A stretch of DNA of 64,000 nucleotides from Azolla caroliniana (taxonomy: Eukaryota; Polypodiophyta). The notes under the pieces were generated by a model. It was not told the origin of the DNA, searched no databases, and worked only from the letters and a program-made list of their open reading frames with translations. The position numbers and the translations under genes were made by a program. The stretch covers positions 18,600,001 to 18,664,000 of the forward strand of contig JBHGNT010000015.1 of the NCBI GenBank assembly GCA_043228905.1, written 5' to 3'. This document shows positions 1-11,758 of the stretch, piece after piece; the first letter of the stretch is position 1; every line of letters starts with the position of its first letter.

Positions 1-30
1 GGCACTCGCTTGGACTACGTATGTGCCCGC

Positions 31-182
31 ATTGCATCCGTACAACACACCCACCCACATACACCCACACACACCCACACACACACCCACACGCACACAC
101 ACTCACACACACACTCTCTCTCACACACGCACACGCGCACACACACACACACACACGCACACGCACACGCACACGCACACAC
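31..182. repeat. (CA)n microsatellite
   Basis: Nearly continuous CA dinucleotides, with interspersed CCA, CG and CT steps, run for about 150 bases. The reading frames crossing it only give His/Thr-rich low-complexity peptides, so I see no gene here. Confidence 0.95.
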
Positions 183-350
183 ATCTGTGTCTTCCCTTGC
201 ATTCCCGCATATGAACGAACCGAATAGGGCATGGTCAAATTCGGGACGGAGCCAATGTTTAAGGCTGAGCCTGCTTCTTCAATTTTTTTTTTTTCCGGAG
301 GGTGAGAACGCGAAGAGCATCATCATGTGGCCGACAACTCGGAATCGAGG

Positions 351-453
351 TGGGGGCGGGCGGGGGGGGGGGGGGGGGACAAAATTGATGAGTAATGGAA
401 TGGTGTGTGAAAGTGGACATTTGGGGGGTGGGGGGATGAAGGGGGTGACCGGG
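351..453. repeat. G-rich tract with a long G run
   Basis: The run of 18 or so G around 361-378 and further GGGG blocks to about 441 make this a G-rich strand with quadruplex potential. It lies about 1.2 kb upstream of the HMGB start codon. A promoter role is possible but not shown. Confidence 0.8.
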
Positions 454-489
454 AGGAACCGGCTGAGCCGGTAGGCCTATGAGCTAGGT

Positions 490-780
490 CTTCTTCTCCC
501 TTTCCTCTTCTTCTTCTTCCTCTTCCTCTTCCTTCCTTTTGTGTGTGTTTTGTGAAGAAGAAGAAGAAGAAGAAGAAGAAGAAGGAAGAAGAAGAGAAGG
601 AAGAAGAGAAGAAGAAGGAAGAAGGAGAGAAGGAAGGAAGGAAGAAGAAGAAGGAAAGAAAGAAGACATCTCCTCCTCCTCCTCCTCCTCCTCCTTCTTA
701 AGTTTAAGTTTAAGTTAAGTAAGTAAGTAGCTCTTACTCTTCTTCTTCTTCTTCTTCTTCTTCTTCTTCATCTCTTCTTC
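490..780. repeat. Polypyrimidine/polypurine microsatellite block
   Basis: A TTC-rich tract (490-540) is followed by a GAA/GGAA-rich tract (555-665), then (TCC)n (about 670-694), a TAAG/TAAGT run (700-730) and (TTC)n (738-775). The strand therefore switches from pyrimidine to purine and back, giving inverted and mirror symmetry that could fold back or form triplex DNA. Confidence 0.85.
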
Positions 781-1224
781 TTCCTTCCCCTGCCCTGCTC
801 TGCTCTGCTCTGAGCTTCTGCACAATCTACCCCCTTCCCTTCCGCCATATCCATCTTCTCTGTTTCCTTCTCCCCTCCCTTCCCCTCCCTTCCCCTCCCA
901 TTCTCTTCTGTTTCCCCCTTGAATTCCTCAAATTTCCCTGATTTCTGAAATCTCCCTGATTCCTGATTCCCCGATTTCTGAATTCTCCCCGATTTCTGAA
1001 TTCGTCGCTTCTAATTCCTGATTCCTCCTTCACCTCTGGACTTTCTCCTTCCTCCTTCCTCTTCCATCTCCAAGTTTCTCTCTTCCGTCTTTCTCCATAC
1101 CTGATAACCCCCCCCCCCCCCCCCCTAATCTGAGTTTTCCAGTCTTTCCCTTCCTGTGCGTGTCTTCTTCTTTCTTCTGATCCTCCCGCCCTTCCGTTCT
1201 GATATCTGTACTTTCCCCCCCTTC

Positions 1225-1255
<31 letters not shown>

Positions 1256-1607
1256 CATACCCAAACTCTGATCCCCCTCCCCCTCTCCTTTCTCCATGTC
1301 TGTCTGCAACTTTTCTTCTGTTACCTCCTTCATTCATCTTCCGCCTTTCCCTGTGCTTTTCGCTCTCAGTCTTTTTTCTATCTCCATCGCTCTGTTCTCC
1401 TTTCTCCTTAATTTTTGTTTTTCTTTCTTGCTGTCTTCGTTTTCCTTTTTCTTATCCTCTATCTCTCCTTCCCTCTGCTTTTATGTCTATCTCCTCCTTA
1501 TGCATCGCCTTTTCAGTCTCTGTGTCTTCCCCCTTTCATCTCTTTCCCTTCCTCATGTGCTAACCACCGTCTTTAAAATTCATCTTGTTATCTTTGTTTT
1601 CTTGCAG
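781..1607 (+). promoter_or_regulatory. Pyrimidine-rich 5' leader region of the HMGB gene
   Basis: Almost entirely C/T-rich, with a C18 run (1108-1125) and a (CT)n run (about 1217-1254). It ends in a good 3' splice site (TTGCAG, exon from 1608) ten bases before the HMGB ATG. This suggests a 5'UTR exon and a leader intron in this stretch. I cannot place the transcription start or the upstream donor from sequence alone. Confidence 0.5.
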
Positions 1608-1617
1608 GAAAGCTTAA

Positions 1618-4477
1618 ATGAAAGGAGGAAAGGCAAAGACTGGTCTGTCCAAACAGACGGAAGAAACGTATGATTCCCTTGAAACCATAGCTCAAATAAT
1701 GATATTCTGTTTTGTTTATTTTTGTTGAATAATCGTCCACAAATTCTCTCTCTATATATACACACACACAGAGTGAGAGTGAGAGATAAATTGTTCCTAT
1801 TGATGCACTTTGAAGTAGATGAATTGTTTCTATGCTAGCCTGACTGATAAAAGATCTGTATGCGTTCTGAAGAACACAAAACATTGATGATTCTTTTTTC
1901 GAAAAGAATCCCTGAATTAGGAGGGTTTTGGCTGAAATAACGAGCGAAACAATCATGATTTTCCGTAGCAAGTGCAATTCACATGATTTCTCTCTGAGTC
2001 CTGTGATACTTAAGGTCTCAGAGTAGGGAATCTCAGTGAGAGTTCGGGAAATGTCCTGATTTTCTACACAAGCATAATTCACTCAATTTGCCTACGATTT
2101 TGCGAGAAGATTTGAAGTAGGCAATAGCTTTGGGAAGTTTTGGAAATTATCTAGGGTCTGATGTTATTCAGAAGTCTCAAAAATCAGGAAATTTAGGAAT
2201 GTCTTTGAAATGTCAAGGTAGGATATTCACGCAGAATGTTTTTGAATTTCTCTTGATTTTCTATATATCATTTGGTATCCCTACAAATTCAAGGTGTTTG
2301 TTTGTTTGGAGTCCCAAGGTAGGAAGCTATGATTAATGGTAATGGGGGAAAATGTCTTCCACAAAGGGCTAACCGTTACCGCAGCACAGAATTCTCAAAT
2401 TAGGAAATTTGATGTGTGAGGATTTTGGAAATGTTGTGAAAATGAATATGAGAGTAGGCCAATCCATTATTTAGGTGTCCAAAGCGGGAACTATTGTGGG
2501 GAAATGTTCTAAATGCTGCAATTGTTGGCCAACTGTTACAATAATCATGTGGCTTACCTGGATTTGTTTATTTTAATTGCATAAAACATTCTATTTTACC
2601 AAGTTTGTTAATTGTATAGCACACAACTTTTGGTCTAGTTCCTCTCCTTTTGATAAGGTGTTCATTTAAGATGATGAAGCCAGATTTTATAAATGCTTAT
2701 TGCAGTCTTTCTAGAGAGACTAAACAGCACATAGGTCTCAAAGTAGGGGAATGTTGTGCGGTGAACCTAGTTTTTCATTTCCTATCATTGAGCATAATGG
2801 CATTAATCCATGCGATTGATTAATTTCTGTAGCTTTTGGCATGCATCATTCTATTAAGCTGAATTTCTACAACTTTTAGCTAGCATTAAAGAAAGTGGGA
2901 GTTTTTAATATGTTGAATTCCATGTTTTTCACATGCGGTAATCTCTGGCACGGATATGCATAAACATTTCAAAGAACAAGTTTTTATTTGACATTGTTTA
3001 ATGGCATGAATCCATTCCATTGACATAAACGTTTTTTAGCTTTGACACAAATAATTCTACTGAACCGAATTTCTACAATGTCAAGCACTTAAGATAGCAG
3101 AAATTTTAAGATGCTGAATTATTTAGTACACAGCAAACTCTAGCACAGATATGCATAAAGCACATGCAAAAGTGCATGAATTTATGGGGGTCTGGGCTTA
3201 AATGGAGAAACCCATGTTATTATTCATGATGTAGGAACTTGAAGAAAAAGAAGCAGATTGCAGCCAAGGATGATAAGGCTAAGAAGAAACAGACAGCCAA
3301 GGATCTTAAGGGGAAGAAAGATCCTAATAAGCCAAAGAGGCCTGCCACCGCTTTCTTTGTGTTCTTGTAAGTCACCCGTTGAACTTAATATTCAGGTATC
3401 ATAGCTATTCTTTGGGTTTAAATTTGTTTTTAAAAGGTCCGTTTAAATGATGGATGAAACAGGGAGGAGTTCAGAAAGACTTTCAATGCCAGCCATCCCA
3501 ACAACAAATCTGTATCTGCGGTAAGAAACTGAACTGACTCTTCACCCACTAAATGTTAAAATATCCAATCCAATTGGACATTCATGGATATCTGCTTTGT
3601 TCATGGTTTATTCGTAATGCATTTTTCTGATATGTAACAAATTCCTTTTTATATTAGTCTATCATTTTCGTGGTTCCCAAAGGTAGAAGCGTCATGTTGT
3701 TGTTTCATGCCATATGATTAACACGACAGGCTTCATTTTCACTTCTAGGTTGGCAAAGCAGGAGGAGATAAATGGAAGTCATTGACTGAGGCGGTATGAC
3801 AAATGTTCCTCATTATATACATCTTTCGGCTCACATATATTAAATAAAGTTATTTGACATGACTTTCTGCCTACTCTTGCAGGAAAAAGCACCCTATGTT
3901 GCCAAGGCTGCTGCCAGGAAGGCAGAATATGAAAAAACAGTGAAGGCATACAACGCGAAGCAGGTAATTTAAGGTTCTGATGTTTGAGTTTTAGCCCACA
4001 AGTCTGAATGATCAATTCATTAATCTGTATATTTAAAAGGGGGAGAAGCTCTGAAATAACCTTGTTGTCTTCTTCCTACATGGCAAATGCATTGGCCATA
4101 TAGCTGTGTTCAAATACAAGATATAACTGTTAGAGAGAGATTTGGGTAAATAATTAAAATGTAGACGCAATTGGGGAAGTAAAGAACCTTAGGGATGTTT
4201 CGGATGTTTTTTATTTCTATTTAAACTTCACATGAGTCACTTCTTTTGCTTTATCTTTCAAATTTTTTTAGGAAAAGGCTTCAGCCGAGGAAGAGTCGGA
4301 AAAATCTGATGTAAATGATGATGAAGAAGGAAGTGATGAAGTATGCAATCTTTCATTAAGCACTTACATTTGATTGTGTTTTTACTGTTTCTTTTTCTAT
4401 ACGTCATTGTTGTTTTAATGTTTCTGTGTTGGTCTACTTTTCAATATATGCAGGATGATGGAGATGATGATGAATGA
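1618..4477 (+). CDS. HMGB-type high mobility group chromatin protein (7 coding exons)
   Basis: Coding exons by splice sites and phase: 1618-1667, 3235-3366, 3463-3520, 3749-3793, 3883-3963, 4272-4340, 4454-4477, giving 152 aa. The protein opens with MKGGK, typical of plant HMGB proteins. A Lys-rich stretch (about residues 18-45) precedes one HMG box (about 46-118: DPNKPKRP, FFVFLEEFRK, HPNNKSV, VGKAGGDKWKSL, EKAPYVAKA, YEK). An acidic Glu/Asp tail (about 124-152) ends in DDGDDDE. This basic-box-acidic layout and length fit plant HMGB1/2/3-like proteins, which are nuclear and bind DNA minor grooves non-specifically, bending DNA and assisting chromatin remodelling and transcription. The box is cut by introns at the usual plant positions. 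The start was chosen because it gives the family N-terminus and lies just after a leader splice acceptor. Which plant HMGB subclass it belongs to is not resolved. Confidence 0.95.
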
Positions 4478-6000
4478 GCCGTCTAATGTCGAAGATTATT
4501 CTCTGCTGAACAAGAGGTGAGTAAGTAATATTCGTTTTTCAGATTATTCAAATGTGTCCACTTATTTTTCCTATCATGAGCGTGTTTCCTCTCTCCTTCT
4601 ATAATGCTCGTCGGTTTGAAAAACAATTTTTTCTGAGTAAATTTTCAAGCTTGTTTGTTCTTATTTCTTTTCTGGCCCTTATTCAGTACAAAAAACTTAT
4701 TATACAAGAAAATGTCTTTTTGAACTCTCATGTTTGTTTCTCTTTGGATGAATCCCTTAGTTTCTTCTGATTTACTTTGTTCTGACTGGTTTAATAAACT
4801 GTGGCGTTTGACATTTTGTTGATGATCTCTGTGTCATGGTAATGATGTTCTGGATTTTCTATATATATATCCACCTCATTAAGATGAACTTCTCTCATAT
4901 TATAGATTCTATCACTTATGTTTGTCTGGTTTTTATGCATTTATTCTTGATACCCTTGAAAAAGAATCTTCCAATATACTTGTGCATTTTTAGTTTCCCA
5001 ATGTCCTGGAGTTTTTCGTTATTTCCCTGATGCGCTTAATTAACTCCCAAAACATATTATATGTGCTATTTCAGCAATTATAGGGTCAATTCATCCCCTT
5101 TTTCTGTCTTAAAATGGGTGTTGACGAAGAGTTTCTGAGGAGATAACAAAACCTCAGGGACATTCTGAGAAACAAGGAAAAACTGGGGTGGTTTTTTGGT
5201 TTTCTTTTCCTTCATATTATTGTTAGTATTTCTATCTCTCGGATATGGTTCACGTAAGTGCACTTATATGGAAGCCCAAAAATGATTCACATCTTATAAA
5301 GGTAATGTTGATTCGAATGGAGGAAAGAACTGTTGGTGATATTGAAGTCCCAAAACAAATATTCACCAATAATCCAAAAATATTCCTGGAAAGACATCGA
5401 AAGGCGAGAATGGTTTTTGGGCTTCCAAGTCAAGTGCACATTGAGTAAAACATGACAAAGAGATAGAAGTATCAGTAATAAAACTGGAAGAAAAATTCCA
5501 AAAGTGACTCAAGTTCTCCTTTTATTTCCCCAAATGCCACATATATGTGTATATATACATTGATGGGCATCTTTTGGATTATTATGGGCTGGAATGACTT
5601 GTTTTCTTGCGATACACACTCATATATTTACTTCTTTGCAGGATACTTACAGTTCCCGCTCATCTCGGTTTGTATAATGTTTGAAGTTTAGCAGCAACAC
5701 CTTAAAAAGGAAAGACGAGCTCTACTTACTGCTCTTGTATGGAAAGGGGGGGGCAAAAGACAATTTGCATTTACTGCAAAAGTTTGTTGTGCTACGATTT
5801 GGTTTTTTAATCAGTAATTTTACTCTCTTTTTGTGCTATCCTCCAGCTTATTATTAGGTGTCTTTGATTTGACTGTTGAACTAAGATTGTTTTTTTTATG
5901 AGTACTGATTTGGTAGTAGCAGTAAGTAGTAGTGCAAAATTGCGGGACTTGTTATCTGATGATTAAAATGTGTGTATGTATATAGACTGTTGTTGGAGAG
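4478..6000 (+). other. HMGB 3' untranslated region with a probable intron
   Basis: A strong donor (AGAG then GTGAGTAAG) at 4517 lies 39 bases after the stop codon. A good acceptor (CTTCTTTGCAG) ends at 5641. The region between is T-rich like an intron and codes for nothing recognisable. The 3' end near 6000 is a guess. No other gene is seen here. Confidence 0.45.
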
Positions 6001-7940
6001 GCTAGGGAAGTTTATGCTTGTATTTTATATAGACAAAATGTGTATGTACATATTGTCTCAAGTTACTCTCAACAATATGTTATCATTCATTCTATTGAAG
6101 AATATGATAAAGCAAAGGTGTTTCTTCTAGCTTCATCATGTTAATACTCTTATCTGGGATGAGGCCGAACTTTGGATACAGTTCGGATATGTAGCATGGT
6201 TTTAATCCTATATACTAAGCACTTAGGCTTGAGCCAAATCATGAATCTCGAGTTGGCAGTTTATTTATCATGTATGCATAGGCTTTTATGTTTGTGTGCA
6301 TCTGAATTCATTGGAAAGTTGCATCCTCTTTGTGAAAAGCAACGAAGCTGGTTATGGATGCAAAAATGATGTGCAAAGTTATGGATTTGTATACTGTAGC
6401 TGTGTTATATCATGTATTATGTTCTACTAAAATACATACGGATGTTATGGGTTTGAATATCATAGCTATATTAAATCATGCATTATGTTCTAGTAAAGCC
6501 CCCTTAACTATGTTAGAGTTTGCCATTTCTCTCGATGCTATATATGGAAAGGATTAACATCTACACATTTGGCGCTCTAAAGTAAACTATATGAGAGCAT
6601 TTGTATGGGAGAGACATGTGACATCTTTCATTCCTTGTTATGCCTCCTTAACCCCTTACATGTGATTCTTTCTAAGGGTGAAATATCCTTGGAAGATGGG
6701 GGATGGATTCTCGTTTTTGAGATTTTTGTATTTTTCTCGTTAAGTCTACTTTTGATTTGGGTCATATATGTATACATTTAGTGTGAGTACATTGTTGATA
6801 TGATCTTATAGAATGAGGTTGTCGTTAAGTCAATCTAGGGTAGATATTTGAGTTGTGAGTGCATCATTTAATTTGCATATTATGGGTCGAATTTGCTTGC
6901 TCTTTCATTGGGTTCACAAAATCTGTATTCAAATGGGCCTTCATTTTTCATTTTTCATTTTTCATTTTTCATTTTTCATTGTGTGCTAACACAGATTCTA
7001 GAACTTTGTCTTGCCATTCCATTTTCCTTATTTCTCTTCGATCAAAGTATGAGTGATGCATGCACAAGGTCTACTGGAATGCACTTGTCTATCTCTTAGG
7101 GTTGCTACTAATAAGAACAAATGATTGGTCAAAGGTGGTGGTGGCTAGTTGATCCATAGGTTTAGTGATACCATTCCACTATAAGATGTGATCAATATCT
7201 CCACAATATATCGACAAAACCTCAATTTATCTTCCTTTCTTTATAGATGAATTATAGAAGGTAGGACGAATGGCTCCAAACATACATATACATGAAACAC
7301 CAAGCTCTTCCATTATGATAATGCACTAGGAAACAACCCCTTGCTATTCTAGTGGGTTGGTTCTTACATTACATTATGCCATACACATCATTACTATCCA
7401 ACAATTAGACAATAGGCAATGTTGCAATGCGTTTACGCATGTGACCATGTGAACATTCAGGATACATTGAAACAAAGCCAAGATGTATGGCATTGCATTA
7501 TATCGTCTAGCTTAGCCTCTTGTCCAAGGATGAGTGCAGTCAATGACTACCTTTCTTTATTGTGGATTCCGATTCCGCCAACCTAAATCGATAGGATTCT
7601 TTCATAAAACCCTTGAGATTTGAATGTTCACATACTAAATCGTGTTACTCGTATGTGGGCCTCTTTAACTTGTGAACCAAGAGGATTCTCAAGCAGGCTT
7701 CCTCACAAGAGTTGTTATTGATTCTGTTCATAATGGGTAGTTATTAGTTCAGACCATAATGGACAACAAACATCCAAATAATACGAGTATTAACATTTCA
7801 CGAACCCGTTACTGTATGTGTCTGTCGCCTCATTCATTATAAGCTATGTCAACTTCACGATGGACTCCTAGCTGTTATGACCTAGGCTCTTGCGAGTTAG
7901 CGACAGGAGGCTCCGCAACGGAGGGTTTTTTCTTCTCCTT
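6001..7940. other. Intergenic, no gene seen
   Basis: AT-rich sequence with only short accidental reading frames. A small tandem repeat of the 7-mer TTTTTCA lies at about 6940-6980. Confidence 0.6.
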
Positions 7941-7964
7941 CTTTTGTGGTGGTGGGTGCTGGCG

Positions 7965-8135
7965 GACATGACTTGGGCAGGTTGGCGGGCATGTCTATGG
8001 GTGGCTGGCGGGTTTCTCTCTAGCAGGCATGTCTAGGGCAGGCGAGCGGGTATCTCTCGGGGTGGACTTGACTCAGGTAGGCGGACATCTCTTGGGAAAG
8101 GGGGCGGACATGTCTCGGGCGGGCGGACATCATCT
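7965..8135. repeat. Degenerate GGCGGACATGTCT-like repeats
   Basis: GC-rich, irregularly spaced copies of a unit resembling GGCGGACATGTCTCGGG recur at about 7970, 7990, 8030, 8080, 8105 and 8123. The region stands out against the AT-rich surroundings. No coding signal was found. Confidence 0.6.
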
Positions 8136-8173
8136 CATCGACAAGAGACAACCCGATCCGACTAAACTCTATC

Positions 8174-8287
8174 TCTTTCTTCTTCTTCTTCTTCTTCTTC
8201 TTCTTCTTCTGGTTGGGCCATGGATGATGGGGTATGTATGTATGTATGTATGTATGTATGTATGTATGTATGTATGTATGTATGTAT
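8174..8287. repeat. (TTC)n and (GTAT)n microsatellites
   Basis: (TTC) repeats at 8174-8210 are followed by about 14 GTAT units at 8231-8287. They lie about 0.8 kb upstream of the TPR gene start. Confidence 0.95.
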
Positions 8288-8633
8288 GCATATGGCCATA
8301 GCTTCTTCCTTCCATGTATGTAATACAGCAGGCCCTCAGATGAAGATAAAAGCAGGAGATCCCGATAAGAACAGAAGAAGACGCAGAGACAAGTGGCAAT
8401 GAAAAGCTTCTTCCGATCCCAATCATTCCCTGCACCTCCTCTTTTCATCACCGCCCACTTGATTTGATTCGATGCCATCTATGGCCATGCCTCCTCCTCC
8501 TATTCCTCTTCTTCTTCTCTTTAATACTCCCTCTCTTCCCTGCAATCTGATGATGATGGTGATGGTGATGGCGGTGATGAATTGTGAGCTTCTTTCGTAA
8601 CGATATCTGATGCAGAACTTGCCTCAGTCCGCA

Positions 8634-8901
8634 TCTTCTCTTCTTTACAGCTCCCTTCTAATCTTTCAATCTTCTTGATGATATACGACAGTGATCTTAA
8701 TCTTCTCTTCTTTACAGCTCCCTTCTTATCTTTCAATCTTCTTGATGATATACGACAGTGATCTTAATCTTCTCCTCTTTATAGCTCCCTTCTAATCTTT
8801 CTATCTTCTTGATCATATACGACAGTGATCTTAATCTTCTCCTCTTTATAGCTCCCTTCTAATCTTTCTATCTTCTTGATCATATACGACAGTGATCTTA
8901 A
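8634..8901 (+). repeat. 67-bp tandem repeat, four complete copies
   Basis: Copies at 8634-8700, 8701-8767, 8768-8834 and 8835-8901. Each holds a pyrimidine-rich run, TTTACAG or TTTATAG, then CTCCCTTCT and ends in CGACAGTGATCTTAA. Copies 1-2 share TTTACAG; copies 3-4 share TTTATAG and other substitutions, implying duplication in pairs. The array ends 142 bases before the TPR gene ATG, so it probably lies in the promoter or 5'UTR. Confidence 0.95.
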
Positions 8902-9043
8902 TCTTCTTGACGACGACGCAGACCACTTTTCTGCGTATAATCTCTTCTTCAAAACCCTTCCTGTTTTTCTGTTTAATCTATAAGCATTTCATCTACCCGG
9001 ATTTCTGTACACACATTCTCTCCTTCGTCTTCTCTTTAGCGAT

Positions 9044-11758
9044 ATGCCTCTCAGGACATCTTCTCAAGGGAGCCTATTCTTCAAGAACCTTATGTCAGGA
9101 CCTGATCTTTCAAGCCAAGACATAATCTCTTCAGATCAATCATCCCACGGAATTTCCAACAGCTCAAGAAACGTCTGTTTCTTGCAATCTCCGTCTGATC
9201 ATCGGAGATCTGTCTTACTACCTTCTTCACCTTCTCCTTCGTCTGCTTCTGCTGCTGCTTCTTCTTGCTCTAGCCTCTGCAGAACTCGATCAGATGGAGC
9301 TTCTCTTCCTTTTTCATATGCCTTACTGACCATCAATGCAGATCACAGGAAGCAAGAATTAGCGTCAAGTTCTAGCTATGGCACAAAACTTGGGAATGGA
9401 AGAGAAAGAAGAGGAGGAAGACAAAAAAGATCGTCCTCAGATGCTGTTCAGAAGAGATCTGTATGTGAGTCTGCCAAAAACATGTCTTTTGTCAGTAAAC
9501 AGACTATTTCTGAAGGTCTTGAGAAGGATGATGATGATGATGATGATGATATGCCACGATTAGAGAAGCACGGTTCTTTGTCTGTGGATCGCTCTGATGT
9601 TCTGAGTATGGTTGGACATGAAGATATATCAGAAGAAAAGCACGGGTTATTGCCTTTGTTTGCTGCAGGTCGATATGATTTTGTGCAAAATAAGGTAAGA
9701 AACGATGGAAAATCAGAAGAAAAGCACAGCTTATCATTGCCTTCATTGGCTATGAGTCGATCCGATTTTGTTCAAAACAAGGAAAGAAATGATGCAAGAG
9801 CAGAAGAGAAGCAGAGCTCACTATCTTTACTTGCTCTGGATTCACCTGATTCTGTGTCGAGGAAGTTAAAAAATGATGAGAAGATGCAAGGATTTACATC
9901 AGAAGACGGAGAGGTTTTCAGTAGCGTGAGCTTCAGCTCCAGTGGAGTTCCTTTAGCATGCAATGGGAAAGGATGCAGACCGCTAACGCTGTCCGAGAGA
10001 AAAACATTAGGGTTTATGGGATCAAACCATGGTTCTGGATTTGGAGATGGGGATGGAGATAAAGAAAATAGCGAAGCTTACTTCCAGAATCTCTTACAAT
10101 CAGATCCTCAGAATCCATTGCTTCTTAGAAACTATGCACAGTTTCTTTCTGAGGTTAGTTGTCTCAGCTATACCAAGGTTTTTGCAGCTTTCCATGTGAT
10201 TTTTGGAGATTCTGGTGTGGTTTTTGGAGATCTTTGTGTGTTCACATGTTCCAACATATAAATCCTTCTAGTATATGTTCTAATATGCTAGATTACGTGA
10301 TACCACTATCCACAAGATTTTTCCCATGAGTTTTTGAAAGCTTTTCATTAAATGTTTTGTGATGTATAAATTATTCTACCAAGTTAGGATCCATACTAGT
10401 ATTATTCTACAAATATCCTTTTTGAAACGAATGTCCTTTGGAGTTTATCATGAAACATTTTGCAATAACATATAAATCATTGTAACTTGTTTGGATCCAT
10501 GATGCCATTGTCTGCAAATGAGCTGAGTTCTTTATGTTATATAGCGATTCTTGAACATTTTTCTTTGTTTTTATTTTGCTGCAGTGGATTTCTTGAGTAT
10601 TTTCACTGCGACATGCAAAATCATTTACATCATGTTTGCTCTATCATATACTATCAATTATCTACACTTATATTCTCTTTATATTGTGTGCAGGAAAAGG
10701 GAGATTTTAAGAGGTCTGAAGAGTATTATGAAAGGGCCATCTTAGCAGAGCCCAATGATGGAGAAGTGCTCTCTCAATATGCACAATTGCAATGGAATGT
10801 TCATGGAGATAAAGATCGAGCCGAAATATATTACAACCAAGCCATCGAGGCTGCCCCTGAAGACTGGTATGAGTACCATAACATCCTGAAATACCACTAA
10901 TTGCCATGTATTTACCAGAACAACTGTAAGTCTGAAAATGACCAGAATAACTGTGTAGTAGTAGTTTTTGTACGTCAGAGAGACAAGTACAAACTAATGA
11001 GATGAGTATGCTCTACGGAACCCAACTAATAAGGTAATTGATCTCCACAAGAGCAATTGGTGAATGTTTTCGAGGAAACCATCCATGCCAAACTGGCCTC
11101 TTTATGGACGATAAAAATTCTAATTCTAATTCTAATAGATCACTACAAAGTCTAGGTTCATGAAAGTGGGACACAAATCTGGTGGATTGGTAGTAATGAA
11201 TGGAAAAATAGATTTAGAATGCCACAAAGAGGTTGGGTTTAGATGCCCATGAGTTTGAGATCTAGTTAGCAATATTTTAAGGTATGTTAACCTTCAGTTG
11301 TTTTTATCAGAAACATGTTACTCTGGAAAGGTTTCTTGTTTTTCACACCTAATCATCTGCACAGCAAATACGTTGGACTAGAATTTACAACCCAGTCCGA
11401 TCCTAAGAGATTTGATGCATGTTTGTTTGCATAGTATGTGTGCCTGAGACATGTGGAGATTATTAAAAAGAGACAGGTGAAAAAAAGAACTAGGTAGGGC
11501 AATATATTAAAGGAGTGTAGTACAGACAAAATTTTAACAATCTTTGATACGCCAACAAGCTATAAAAGATTGTCTGATTTTATTTTCACTTCATTTTGCA
11601 GCTATGTAATGGCATCCTATGCATCCTTTCTATGGGATGCAGAAGAAGACGATTACACCGAAGAAGAAAATAAGAAGTCTTCTCTTCCTGGAATGCCTGT
11701 CCATGAAACATTGTCCTCTCAGGCACTCGTTTCTACCCCTTTGATGGCATCTGTGTAG
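9044..11758 (+). CDS. TPR-like superfamily protein, plant-specific (3 exons)
   Basis: Exons 9044-10153, 10694-10866 and 11602-11758 join in phase to give 479 aa. Residues 1 to about 340 are Ser-rich and probably disordered. They include a run of eight Asp (near 166-174) and three loosely repeated segments with 'SEEKH' and 'RSDFVQNK' wording (about 190-290). The C-terminal part (about 340-450) holds half-TPR/HAT-like repeats: an Asn-Tyr-Ala-Gln-Phe-Leu motif, then GDFKRSEEYYERAI, then DRAEIYYNQAI, then a Tyr-Ala-Ser-Phe-Leu-Trp-Asp motif before an acidic tract. This matches a plant family annotated only as TPR-like superfamily protein, whose biochemical role is unclear; protein-protein interaction is the safe inference. 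Intron positions fall between repeat units. The start is the first in-frame ATG giving the full Ser-rich N-terminus. Confidence 0.88.

Noticed and set aside
10-474. Plus-strand frames rich in His and Thr
   Set aside because: They are translations of the CA microsatellite and G-rich tract, with no conserved sequence.
827-1333. 168-codon minus-strand frame, charged Arg/Glu/Gly protein
   Set aside because: It is the purine complement of the C/T-rich HMGB leader; low complexity only.
8020-8478. 152-codon minus-strand frame with HTYIHTYI repeats
   Set aside because: Produced by the GTAT and TTC microsatellites.
8634-8901. Regular 67-bp repeats as a CRISPR-like array
   Set aside because: Repeats are directly adjacent with no unique spacers, in a plant nuclear context.
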